Shown here piece by piece: positions 11,663 to 23,681 of a DNA stretch of 64,000 nucleotides (position 1 is its first letter; each line of letters starts with the position of its first letter). A program made the position numbers and the translations under genes. This DNA comes from Rhizobium sp. (lineage in GTDB: Bacteria; Pseudomonadota; Alphaproteobacteria; Rhizobiales; Rhizobiaceae). Below the pieces are notes generated by a model. That model ran no database searches, had not been told where the DNA came from, and saw only the letters and a list, made by a program, of their open reading frames with translations. The DNA lies in the NCBI GenBank assembly GCA_019739215.1, contig JAHHDR010000021.1:1-64000 (forward strand), given 5' to 3'.

Positions 11663-12691
11663 TCAGATCATCCTGAACGAAAAGTCGGACTCGTCGATCA
11701 CCGTACCGGGCTCGACATGAGCGACGAGGACGACCTCCGTCTCCAGTCCCCATGAGTGTTCCTCATAGTGAATGACGAAGATCGACCCCGTCGATTGCTC
11801 GTAAAGCGCCCAGTCGTCGAACGCCAGATCGGGGTCAATTCTGGTGAAGTCATCGGCGTCGAACTCGCGTCCGTGATTGTAGGAGACATAGGCGTTGAGC
11901 GGGCTGCCGACGCCCAAATAGCCATCGCCATACCAGCGGACCGGGAGGGGCGCGTCGTGGCTCGTTCCGCGAATCAGGTTCACCTGGTCGAAATCGATGC
12001 TGATGACGATCTTGTCGACACCGCCCTCGAAGTCGGTGATGTTGGTGTACTGATAGGTGCCGGTGAGATGGAAGTGGAAATGGTCGATCCCCGAGCCGCT
12101 CGAGACGGTATTGTGGCCCTCGCCGGCATGGATGAAGTCGGAACCGCCGCCCGCCTTGATGATGTCGTCGCCAGCTCCGGTAAAAATGGCGTCATCGCCG
12201 CCGCGAAGGTCAACGTTGGCGTTACCACCGGCGACAACGATCGTCTCGATGCCATTCTTGCTGTTGGAGCCCAGGATCTTCTGGTCTGCGGTCACGTTGC
12301 CGAAATTGTAGATGAACTCCTCGACATTCCTGACCTTGATCGCGGTCTTGAATGTATCGACCTCGGAAACGCCCTTCGCGGCGGTCATCTCGATCAGCAT
12401 CACATCGTGCTCGCCGTCACCGCCGTCGACCGTGATCTTCTTCTGCGCTGACGATCGTGCGGAGGCGCCGCTCATGATGATGCTCGGATCGTCCGGATCG
12501 ACCGCGCCGGATGTCGACTTGCTGCTCAGCTTGAAGGAAAAGCCGGTGATCATGTCGTTGCCGTCGCCGGCAAGAATTGTGTCGACCCCGCCCGCCGTGG
12601 CGATCAGGTCGTTGCCGCCCAGCGCCTTGATCGTGTCACTTTTCGCCGTCCCGATCAGGGTGTCGCGAAGATTGGAGCCGTACATCTTCAT
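11663..12691 (-). CDS. RTX-like calcium-binding repeat protein
   Basis: GGxGxD nonapeptide-type repeats (LGGNDLI, AGDGNDMI, LRGGDDAIFTGAGDDIIKAGGGSDFIHAGEG). Confidence 0.8.
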   Translation of the reverse strand: MKMYGSNLRDTLIGTAKSDTIKALGGNDLIATAGGVDTILAGDGNDMITGFSFKLSSKSTSGAVDPDDPSIIMSGASARSSAQKKITVDGGDGEHDVMLIEMTAAKGVSEVDTFKTAIKVRNVEEFIYNFGNVTADQKILGSNSKNGIETIVVAGGNANVDLRGGDDAIFTGAGDDIIKAGGGSDFIHAGEGHNTVSSGSGIDHFHFHLTGTYQYTNITDFEGGVDKIVISIDFDQVNLIRGTSHDAPLPVRWYGDGYLGVGSPLNAYVSYNHGREFDADDFTRIDPDLAFDDWALYEQSTGSIFVIHYEEHSWGLETEVVLVAHVEPGTVIDESDFSFRMI

Positions 12692-12785
12692 TGCAAATCT
12701 CCTCGCACAATCGGCGGACCGGTGCGCCGTCCTGGTGGCGCATCGACAATCCGTACGATCCTTGAATGAGACTCGTTAAAACCAG

Positions 12786-15137
<2,352 letters not shown>

Positions 15138-15258
15138 CCATAATGAATCACTCGCCGGGAACCTTGTCCAGCGGGGCGAAGTAACGGATTTTTAACCCGT
15201 TATTATGACTCAGGGATTTCTTCGACCCGCCGGCCGCGGGAGGCCGGCGAGGGGCTTT

Positions 15259-17901
15259 TCAGCCCCTCTGCATGCGGTCGATCAGGTCGCGGACGTCGGT
15301 CGAGAGCGGACCCGACTGGTCGATCATCAGCAGCGCGAACCGGGCATGGCCCGCACGGATTTCCTCGAGCGAGCGCCATGAGCGCATCGATGTCAGGATC
15401 CGGGCTGCGACCTGCGGGTTGCGCTTGTCGATGTCGATGATCTGCTCGGCGAGGAACCGGTATCCGGCGCCGTCGGCGCGGTTGAAGCCCGTCGGGTTGG
15501 CCATGGCATAGGAGCCGATCAGCGAGCGGAGCCTGTTTGGGTTGTTGGGCGCGAAATGCGGCCCCTCCATCAGCCCCTTGATCCGGTCGAGTGTTTCCGC
15601 GCCCGGGATCGTCGCCTGGATGGCGAACCACTTGTCGATCACCAGCGGATTGTCGCGGAAGCGTTCCTCGAAGGACGAAACTGCCGCTTGCGCCGCCGGC
15701 GTGCCCGCGAACCGATGGGCGAGCAGCATCAGCGCATGCGCGAGTTCCGTCATGTTGTCGGCGGCGGCAAAGGCGGCGGCGGCGCGATCCGGCGTGTCTT
15801 CGGCATAGGAGAGCCAGGTGAGTGCGGCATTGGCGAGCGACCGCCGCCCGGCACTGGCGGCGTCGGGACTGAATTCGCTGCCATTGCGCATGGCCTCGAT
15901 CAGGGCGGCGAGTTCGTCCCCGGCCTGGATCGCGATCGACTTGATAATTCCGTCGCGCACGGCGTGGATCCTGTCCGGATCGATGTTCGCGCCGAGCTCG
16001 CGCGCGATGTCTGCTTCCGAGGGCAGGGCCAGCACCTGGGCGCGGAAGGCGGGCTCGAGGCTCTCGTCGACGACCGTCGCCCTGATGACGGACGCCAGGG
16101 TGGGCGACGCCTCAGCCTTGTCGGCGCCGGATTTCACGGCGCCGGTCAGGTCCTGCATGGCAAGATGGTTGATCGCCTGCCAGCGGGAGAAGAGATCGCT
16201 GTCATGCCGGGCGATGTGGACGATGTCGTCTGCCGGCTGGTCGAAATTCAGGTTGATCGGCGCCGAGAAGGAACGGTTGAGCGACACGACGGGGCGTGCG
16301 GAAATGCCTTCGAAAACAACGTCCTGGCTGCGTTCCGTCAGATGCAGGACGCCATCGGAGAACTCTCCGCCGATAACCGCCGTCGGCACCGCGTCGGAGC
16401 CATTGTCGAGGATCAGGCCCATGGCGAGCGGGATATGCATCGGCTCCTTGACCTGCTGGCCCGGCGTGGGCGGGATCATCTGCTCGAGCGAAAGCCTGAG
16501 ATTGCGCGCAGCGCTGTCATAGGTCGCGGAGACGCTGACCACGGGCGTGCCGGCCTGGTGATACCAGCGGGAAAACTGGCCGAGGTCGCGACCGCTGGCG
16601 TCTTCGAAGCACTTGATGAAATCCTCGATCGTGACCGCCTGTCCGTCATGGCGCTCGAAATAGAGGTCCATGCCCTTGCGGAAGCTCTCGCGTCCGAGCA
16701 GCGTGGCGACCATGCGCGTCACTTCGGAGCCCTTTTCGTAGACGGTGGTCGTGTAGAAATTGTTGATCTCGCGATAGACGCTCGGCCGAACCGGGTGGGC
16801 CAGCGGCCCTGCATCCTCTGCGAATTGCTCGCTCTTGAGATGGCGCACCTCGGCGATGCGCTTGACCGGGCGTGAGCGCTGGTCGGCGGAGAATTCGTGG
16901 TCGCGATAGACGGTGAGGCCTTCCTTCAGGCAGAGCTGGAACCAGTCGCGGCAGGTGATGCGGTTGCCGGTCCAGTTGTGGAAGTACTCATGTGCGACGA
17001 TCGCCTCGATATTGGCATAGTCCTGGTCGGTCGCGGTCTCGGGGTCGGCAAGGACATACTTGTCGTTGAAGACATTGAGGCCCTTGTTCTCCATGGCGCC
17101 CATGTTGAAGTCGGAGACGGCCACGATCATGAAGATGTCGAGGTCGTATTCCCGGCCGAACGCCTCTTCGTCCCACTTCATCGAGCGCTTGAGCGCGTCC
17201 ATGGCATAGGCCGCACGGGCCTCCTTGCCATGCTCGACATAGATCTTGAGCGCGACCTCGCGGCCGGTCATCGTCGTGAACGTGTCTTCCACCACGCCGA
17301 GATCGCCCGCGACGAGCGCGAACAGATAGCTCGGCTTCGGATGCGGGTCGAACCAGGCGGCAAAGCGCCGGCCGTCGCCATAGTCGCCGGCGCCGAGGAA
17401 ATTGCCGTTGGACAGCATCACCGGATTGGCCTTGGCATCGGCGATGATGGTGATCGTATAGACGCCAAGAACGTCGGGGCGGTCCATGAAATAGGTGATG
17501 CGGCGGAAACCCTCCGCCTCGCACTGGGTGCAGTAGGTGCCGTTGGTGCGGTAGAGGCCCATCAGTTTGGTATTTGCCTCGGGATCGAGCACAGTCTCGA
17601 CCGTCACCTCGAAGCTGACACCGGTGGGGAGAGCGTGGATGACAAGCTGTCTTTCGCCGAGCGTGTACTGGCCCGGTTCGAGTTCAACGCTGTCGATCAT
17701 CAAAGACTTGAGCGTCAACTCGTCGCCGTCGAGCACCAGTGGCGCGTCTTCGGCAGCGCCGTCGCGACGATGCATCAGCGACCGCTGGATGACGAGCGTC
17801 TGGTGCGGGTCCAGTTCAAAGGTCAGATCAACCCGCTCGAGAACGAAATCGGTCGGACGGTAGTCTGCCAGGTGGATGACCTGGCCGGCGGTGGCTTCCA
17901 T
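15259..17901 (-). CDS. pepN: Aminopeptidase N
   Basis: GAMENKGLNVFN and HEYFHNWTGNRITCRDWFQLCLKEGLTVYRD (HExxH...E) motifs. Confidence 0.95.
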   Translation of the reverse strand: MEATAGQVIHLADYRPTDFVLERVDLTFELDPHQTLVIQRSLMHRRDGAAEDAPLVLDGDELTLKSLMIDSVELEPGQYTLGERQLVIHALPTGVSFEVTVETVLDPEANTKLMGLYRTNGTYCTQCEAEGFRRITYFMDRPDVLGVYTITIIADAKANPVMLSNGNFLGAGDYGDGRRFAAWFDPHPKPSYLFALVAGDLGVVEDTFTTMTGREVALKIYVEHGKEARAAYAMDALKRSMKWDEEAFGREYDLDIFMIVAVSDFNMGAMENKGLNVFNDKYVLADPETATDQDYANIEAIVAHEYFHNWTGNRITCRDWFQLCLKEGLTVYRDHEFSADQRSRPVKRIAEVRHLKSEQFAEDAGPLAHPVRPSVYREINNFYTTTVYEKGSEVTRMVATLLGRESFRKGMDLYFERHDGQAVTIEDFIKCFEDASGRDLGQFSRWYHQAGTPVVSVSATYDSAARNLRLSLEQMIPPTPGQQVKEPMHIPLAMGLILDNGSDAVPTAVIGGEFSDGVLHLTERSQDVVFEGISARPVVSLNRSFSAPINLNFDQPADDIVHIARHDSDLFSRWQAINHLAMQDLTGAVKSGADKAEASPTLASVIRATVVDESLEPAFRAQVLALPSEADIARELGANIDPDRIHAVRDGIIKSIAIQAGDELAALIEAMRNGSEFSPDAASAGRRSLANAALTWLSYAEDTPDRAAAAFAAADNMTELAHALMLLAHRFAGTPAAQAAVSSFEERFRDNPLVIDKWFAIQATIPGAETLDRIKGLMEGPHFAPNNPNRLRSLIGSYAMANPTGFNRADGAGYRFLAEQIIDIDKRNPQVAARILTSMRSWRSLEEIRAGHARFALLMIDQSGPLSTDVRDLIDRMQRG

Positions 17902-18191
17902 GTGATGTCCCGATAGGCGCGTGCCTGTGTCCCAGTTTTTGTGTCTGCGCCATGGTCCGCGATACGCGAGAGACAGGCGAGTCCGGCGGCAGCATCCCAG
18001 TCAAACCCTGAAAGAACGTTAAACGCAATCCCGTTTTGATACGATTCCGGAGCCGCGCGATTTCAAATTTTCATGAAGTTGTGGGTTTTCTGGAGACCGA
18101 AAGACAATATGATGGCGCTTTCAACTCTTCGCCTGAACGCAAATCGACTTGCGCCGGCATCAACCCGACCAGAGACTTCAGGATTGCACCG

Positions 18192-20495
18192 ATGAATGTG
18201 CCGAAATTTGGTATTGGCGCCTCTGCGCTGCGCAAGGAAGACGTTTCTCTTCTCAAGGGACAGGGACGATACACTGACGACCTCAGGGTCGAACAGGCGC
18301 TTCACGGCTTCGTGATTCGTTCGCCCTATGCGCATGCCCGCTTCACCATCGTCTCGACCGAGGCTGCACTAGACCTCGACGGCGTGCATCTGGTGCTGAC
18401 CGCGGAGGATGTGGCGCATCTCGGTGACGTACCCAACAAGCAGCAGGTGCGGCAGCCGGACGGAACCCTGCATGCCAGGCGCGAGGCACCGGTACTCTGT
18501 CGTGGCGTGGCCCGCCACATCGGGGACGGCGTCGCCTTCATCGTCGCCGACAACAGGGAGATCGCCGAGGATGCGGCGGAACTGGTCGAAATCGACTGGG
18601 ACGGGCAGGACGCGCATGTCGACCTCGCGACGGCCCTGGACGAGGGCGTGCCCCTCGTATGGGAGGAACTGGGTACAAACCAGGCGTTCCTCTATACCAT
18701 CGGCGACAGCAAGAAGACCGACACGGCCTTCGCCGGCGCCCATCGCGTGGTCGATCTCAGCGTCGTCAACAACCGGATCGTCTCCCACTATCTCGAGCCC
18801 CGCGCCGCCGTGGCGCAATATGATGCCGCGACCGAGAGCTTCCTGCTTCACGCCCCGTCGCAAGGCGTGCACTCGATGCGCGACGTGCTGGCCAAGGACA
18901 TCTTCCGCATCGCACCCGAAAGGGTCCGGGTCGTGACCGGCGATGTCGGCGGCGGCTTCGGCACCAAGAGCTTCTGCTATCGCGAATATGCGCTGGTCAT
19001 GGAGGCCGCCCGCAAGCTCGACCGGCCGGTGCGCTGGCTGTCGAGCCGCACCGAGCATACGCTTGCCGACGCACATGGCCGCGACAGCATCATGCATGCC
19101 TCGCTCGCCTTCGACGCGGGCCACCGCATCACCGGCATGCGCGTCCGCATGATTGCCGATATGGGCGCCTATCTCTCGCAATACGGACCCATGATCCCGA
19201 CCATGGCGGCGATGATGGCGACGGGGGTCTATGACATCCCGGTCCTCGATTACGAGATCCGCGCGGCTTACACCCACACCACACCCGTGGATGCCTATCG
19301 CGGCGCTGGCCGTCCCGAAGCTGCCTATCTCATCGAGCGGCTGATGGATGCCTCGGCGCGCGAGCTTGGCGTCAGTCCGGTGGAACTCCGCCGCATCAAC
19401 TTCATCAAGCCTGAGCAGTTTCCCTATCGCACCCAGGCCGGCTGCCTCTACGATGTCGGCGAGTTCGACGGCCACCTCCGCCGGGCGCTGGACCTGTCCG
19501 GCTATTCCGGCTTTGAGGCACGCCTCGCCGAGGCCCGCGCCCGCGGCAGGGTCCGCGGCATCGGACTGTCGACCTATGTCGAAATCTGCGCCTTTCCGGG
19601 CTCCGAGCCCGCGCATGTCCGGTTGAACGAAGACGGAACCGTGACGCTTTTCATCGGCACCCAGACCAATGGCCAGGGCCACGCGACGGCCTACAGTCAG
19701 TTCATCGCCGACAAGATCGGCATCGACTTCGACAGGATCATCGTCCGCCAGGGCGACACGGCGGAACTTTCGCGCGGCGGCGGCACCGGCGGATCGCGGT
19801 CCATCCCCATCGGCGGCCTGTCGGTGGCGCGGGCGGGCGAAGACCTCGCCAACAAGATCAGGAAGATCGCCAGCGACGAACTGGAAAGCGCGCCTGAGGA
19901 TATCGAACTCGTCAACGGGGTCGCGCGGATCGTCGGCACTGACAGGGTGCTTGATTTCAGCGCCGTCGCGCGGGCTGCTAAGTCAGCCGAAGACCTTCTT
20001 GCCATCGCCGATGTGCATCAGGACGAGGCGACTTTCCCGAACGGCACGCATGTCGTCGAGGTGGAAATTGATCCGGAAACCGGCGCGACCGAGATCGTCA
20101 ACTACCAAGTTGTCGACGACTTTGGCGTCATCGTCAATCCGGTGCTGTTGCTCGGCCAGATCCATGGCGGCATCGTGCAGGGGGCGGGTCAGGCCCTGGT
20201 GGAGGGCGCTCACTATTCGCCCGACGGGCAGATGCTGACGGCGACCTTCATGGACTATGCCGTGCCCCGCGCGGACGATATGCCGAGCTTCAAGTTCGAG
20301 ACGCGCAACGTGCCCTCCAAGGCAAACCCCCTCGGCATCAAGGGCGCAGGCGAGGCGGCCACGATCGGGGCGACGCCTGCCGTGATGAACGCCGTCATCG
20401 ATGCGCTGCACCGCGCCTACGGCATCCGTGCGCTCGACATGCCCGCGACACCGGCCAAGGTTTGGGCTGCCATTCAGGCTGCGGAGGCGGCCTGA
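18192..20495 (+). CDS. Xanthine dehydrogenase/CO dehydrogenase-type molybdopterin-binding large subunit
   Basis: KGQGRYTDDL, GGGFGTKSF, AYRGAGRPEAAYLIERLMD (form II-type loop), GAGEAATIGATPAVMNAV. Confidence 0.9.
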   Translation: MNVPKFGIGASALRKEDVSLLKGQGRYTDDLRVEQALHGFVIRSPYAHARFTIVSTEAALDLDGVHLVLTAEDVAHLGDVPNKQQVRQPDGTLHARREAPVLCRGVARHIGDGVAFIVADNREIAEDAAELVEIDWDGQDAHVDLATALDEGVPLVWEELGTNQAFLYTIGDSKKTDTAFAGAHRVVDLSVVNNRIVSHYLEPRAAVAQYDAATESFLLHAPSQGVHSMRDVLAKDIFRIAPERVRVVTGDVGGGFGTKSFCYREYALVMEAARKLDRPVRWLSSRTEHTLADAHGRDSIMHASLAFDAGHRITGMRVRMIADMGAYLSQYGPMIPTMAAMMATGVYDIPVLDYEIRAAYTHTTPVDAYRGAGRPEAAYLIERLMDASARELGVSPVELRRINFIKPEQFPYRTQAGCLYDVGEFDGHLRRALDLSGYSGFEARLAEARARGRVRGIGLSTYVEICAFPGSEPAHVRLNEDGTVTLFIGTQTNGQGHATAYSQFIADKIGIDFDRIIVRQGDTAELSRGGGTGGSRSIPIGGLSVARAGEDLANKIRKIASDELESAPEDIELVNGVARIVGTDRVLDFSAVARAAKSAEDLLAIADVHQDEATFPNGTHVVEVEIDPETGATEIVNYQVVDDFGVIVNPVLLLGQIHGGIVQGAGQALVEGAHYSPDGQMLTATFMDYAVPRADDMPSFKFETRNVPSKANPLGIKGAGEAATIGATPAVMNAVIDALHRAYGIRALDMPATPAKVWAAIQAAEAA

Positions 20496-20547
20496 AGGCA
20501 GCGGACGGCAAGCCGGGCGAGACGCCACGAGCATGGAAAGGCCCCGA

Positions 20548-21480
20548 ATGGACAGAACCAGCGCCAACCCGATCCGCGGTATTGCGATGAAGGTCCTGTC
20601 GATCGCACTCTTCATATCGATGCAGTCGCTGGTGAAACTGGCCGGAACCGGCATCGCGACCGGTGAGATCACATTCTTCAGGTCCTTCTTCGCGCTGGTG
20701 CCGATCATGGCCTGGCTGGCGTTCCGTGGCGAACTTGCGGGCTCGTTCAGGACCGCCAATCCGATGGGGCATTTCTACCGCGGTTTCGTCGGGGTATCCT
20801 CGATGGGCCTGGGCTTCTACGGCGTCGTGCACCTGCCGCTGCCGGAGGCGATCGCGATCGGCTATGCCATGCCGCTCTTTGCCGTCATCGCCGGCGCCGT
20901 GCTGCTCGGCGAGGATGTCCGGCGCTACCGATGGGGCGCGGTCATTGCCGGCTTCATCGGCGTGGTCATCATCCTCTGGCCGCGCCTGACGCTGTTCGAG
21001 AGCGGAAAGCTGGGAGCCGAGGAGTTTGCGGGGGTCATGGCCGTGCTGTTCTCCGCGGCACTGGCGGCCGTCGCGATGGTGCATGTACGACAGCTCGTGC
21101 GCACCGAGGCCACGCCGACGATCGTGCTCTACTTCTCGCTCTCCTCCGCGATCTTCTCGCTCGGAACGCTGCCCTTCGGCTGGAACTGGGTGACATGGCA
21201 GCAGGCGAGCCTGCTCATATGCGCGGGCTTTCTCGGCGGCATCGGCCAGATCCTGCTGACCGAGAGCTACCGCTATGCCGAGGTGTCGACCATCGCACCC
21301 TTCGAATATACCTCGATCATCTGGGCCACGATGCTGGGCTACTATCTGTTCGGCGACCTGCCGGGGGGAACGCTCCTGTTCGGCGCGGCGGTCGTCATGG
21401 GCGCCGGCATCTTCATCCTCTATCGTGAGACGCGGCGGCAGATCGACACCGGCCGCAAGGACCGCACGCTCACACCCTAG
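20548..21480 (+). CDS. DMT/EamA family transporter
   Basis: About 10 hydrophobic segments; EITFFRSFFALVPIMAW, LPLPEAIAIGYAMPLFAVI. Confidence 0.85.
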   Translation: MDRTSANPIRGIAMKVLSIALFISMQSLVKLAGTGIATGEITFFRSFFALVPIMAWLAFRGELAGSFRTANPMGHFYRGFVGVSSMGLGFYGVVHLPLPEAIAIGYAMPLFAVIAGAVLLGEDVRRYRWGAVIAGFIGVVIILWPRLTLFESGKLGAEEFAGVMAVLFSAALAAVAMVHVRQLVRTEATPTIVLYFSLSSAIFSLGTLPFGWNWVTWQQASLLICAGFLGGIGQILLTESYRYAEVSTIAPFEYTSIIWATMLGYYLFGDLPGGTLLFGAAVVMGAGIFILYRETRRQIDTGRKDRTLTP

Positions 21481-22636
21481 GCGTAATGACGCGCACGGCC
21501 GGAGGCCGCTTCAGGATGCGGTAGGTCGCATAGGCAGCGTAGATGGCAAAGAAGACCAGGAGCACCGCCGGAAGGCCGGGCGGGCCGGCAATGGCGATTG
21601 CCTGTCCGCCGACGAGCGGGCCGATGATGATGCCGACGCCATAGAGCACCGTGATGCCCGAGGAAATCCGCACATACTCTCCAGGTTCCGCCATATCGTT
21701 GGCATGGGCGACATTGAGCGAATAGATCGGGAAGATCGCCATGCCCGCCATGCACGCAGCCGCATACAACTGGTACTCGTTGCTGCCGTCGAGCAGGGTC
21801 AGCCAGCCGGAGGCGACGATGCCGAGCCCGCAGCCGAACACCATAACGACACGGCGGTCGACGAGATCCGAGACGCGGCCGAGGGGAAACTGCGCCACGA
21901 TCGAGCCGATCGTCACCGCTGCGATCAGGTTGGCGCCCCCGGTTTCCGTCAGCCCGGACAGCCGGGCATAGACGGCGGAAAAATTGATCCAGGCCCCGGC
22001 GATCACGCCCGACAAAAGGGTGCCGACAAAGGCGACGGGCGAGCGCCGCAGCAGGCTGCCGAGGTCGAAGCCGACGGCGGTGGGGGCGGTCGGGGTCGAG
22101 GCCTCGGTCAGCGCGATCGGGAACACGGCCGAAACCAGCACGATCGCCGATACGATGAACAGGGTCGTCGTCATCACGTTGCCGAGCGGTGCGACATAGG
22201 TTCCGGCGATCGAGCCGGTCATCGCCGTGACCATGTAGACCGAGAACATGAAGCCGCGATGCTCGTTGGCGGATTTCTCGTTGAGCCAGCTTTCCATGAT
22301 CATGTAGGTTCCGGCGATCGCAAAGCCGAACAGGCCGCGAAACGCCATCCATGCCCAGACGTCTGTCACCAGCGCGCAGAGCAGGGTCGAAACCACCATC
22401 ATCGCGATGTTCGCGGCGAAGACCCTGATATGGCCGGTCGCGCGAATGAACCGCGGCGTGACGAAGGACGCCAGCGTATAGCCGACCGAGTAGACCGCGC
22501 CGATCTGGGCGATGTCGGTGGCCGTCCAGCCTTCGCCCAGCGCACGCAGCGGCACGATGTAGTTGGCGAGCCCGAAGCCAGCCATCAGGACAAAGAACGA
22601 GATGATGAGGCTCGATACGGCACGCAGGCTTTCGAT
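21470..22636 (-). CDS. MFS transporter (YcaD-like)
   Basis: MIESLRAVSSLIISFFVLMAGFGLANYIVPLRA... with 12 TM-like segments; MESWLNEKSANEHRGFMFSVYM. Start estimated at the internal Met. Confidence 0.8.
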   Translation of the reverse strand: MESLRAVSSLIISFFVLMAGFGLANYIVPLRALGEGWTATDIAQIGAVYSVGYTLASFVTPRFIRATGHIRVFAANIAMMVVSTLLCALVTDVWAWMAFRGLFGFAIAGTYMIMESWLNEKSANEHRGFMFSVYMVTAMTGSIAGTYVAPLGNVMTTTLFIVSAIVLVSAVFPIALTEASTPTAPTAVGFDLGSLLRRSPVAFVGTLLSGVIAGAWINFSAVYARLSGLTETGGANLIAAVTIGSIVAQFPLGRVSDLVDRRVVMVFGCGLGIVASGWLTLLDGSNEYQLYAAACMAGMAIFPIYSLNVAHANDMAEPGEYVRISSGITVLYGVGIIIGPLVGGQAIAIAGPPGLPAVLLVFFAIYAAYATYRILKRPPAVRVITPRV

Positions 22637-22943
22637 CAAGGGAGGCTCCGACAGTTGGGCGACCGGCCCGGCATACGCGGCTTCGGCCCGGGATGCTACC
22701 GGGAATACGCCGCAGACCGAGCGTGTTCGCGGCGTATCTGTATTCTTCAATCAATCGACACGACCGTATGAAATAATCAAGAAATATTCTTTTGATTTCA
22801 AATAAAAATATCGGGGCATGAACATTATTTCGGCGTCTATGCTTGGTATCCCATTGACAGATTCAGGGGGTTACTGAGATCATGAATTGATTGGTTTTGC
22901 GTGTCCCCCCGTCGCTCTCTGCTCTCATGAACTGGAACCTGTG

Positions 22944-23627
22944 ATGTCGCTCCTCCGTCAGCGTCTTTCGATCCTTGCCGTCCTCGCGACTGTTCTCCCC
23001 TATGCCGTGGCCGCTGCGCCGGTCGCGCACCAGGCCCCGGTCCAGGCCGAAAAGCCGTCCGAATTGGTGCTCGTCGCCCGCCAGAAGCGTCCGCGCACCG
23101 AGGGCGTCACCGCAGTCGTCTTTCCGCGGGGCGAGTTTCGCAAGGTCGGGCCGCGCAAGTGGGTCGAGAGCGGCAAGCGGGCGAAGTTCCAGTTTCGCGA
23201 GACGGGTGACGACGGGCGCATGATCACGCTGTTCGACCGCTCGCGAAACATCTTCGTCTATCTCAACCTCAGGCGCGAGATGATCCTCTGGGCCCCGGAC
23301 GGCGAGGAGCCACGCGACCTCTACCCCATCATCGACGTGATCAGGGACGCGCCGGATGACGGTGATGATTTCGGCGAGGAGCAGGATGCGCCGAAGGTGG
23401 CCCGCTACAAGTGCGAGGAAGGCATACCGATGAACGTGCGCTTTGAGAATCGCGGCGAGCGCAGCCTTGCCTTCGTCTCGATCGACGGGTCGCCCGAAAT
23501 GCGTCTCAAGCAGGTTCCTGCCGCCTCCGGCGCCAAGTACTCGAACGGCGAATACACGGTCTGGACCAAGGGTAGAAACGCGGTCCTGGAAATCAACGGC
23601 GATTCGGACATCTGCGTCGGCCGCTGA
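22944..23627 (+). CDS. Secreted protein with C-terminal MliC-like (membrane-bound lysozyme inhibitor) domain
   Basis: Signal peptide MSLLRQRLSILAVLATVLPYAVAAAP. C-terminus ARYKCEEGIPMNVRFE...LKQVPAASGAKYSNGEYTVWTKGRNAVLEI resembles the MliC SGxxYxxxxxxxWxKGxxAxL signature. Confidence 0.6.
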   Translation: MSLLRQRLSILAVLATVLPYAVAAAPVAHQAPVQAEKPSELVLVARQKRPRTEGVTAVVFPRGEFRKVGPRKWVESGKRAKFQFRETGDDGRMITLFDRSRNIFVYLNLRREMILWAPDGEEPRDLYPIIDVIRDAPDDGDDFGEEQDAPKVARYKCEEGIPMNVRFENRGERSLAFVSIDGSPEMRLKQVPAASGAKYSNGEYTVWTKGRNAVLEINGDSDICVGR

Positions 23628-23681
23628 GCGTTCCCCTCACGAGTGGGATCGCTCGAACGGTCCCGAATATGCCGGTGCAGC

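Noticed and set aside
18369-19682. 437-aa antisense ORF opposite the molybdopterin subunit
   Set aside because: Shadow ORF; sense strand has conserved molybdoenzyme motifs.
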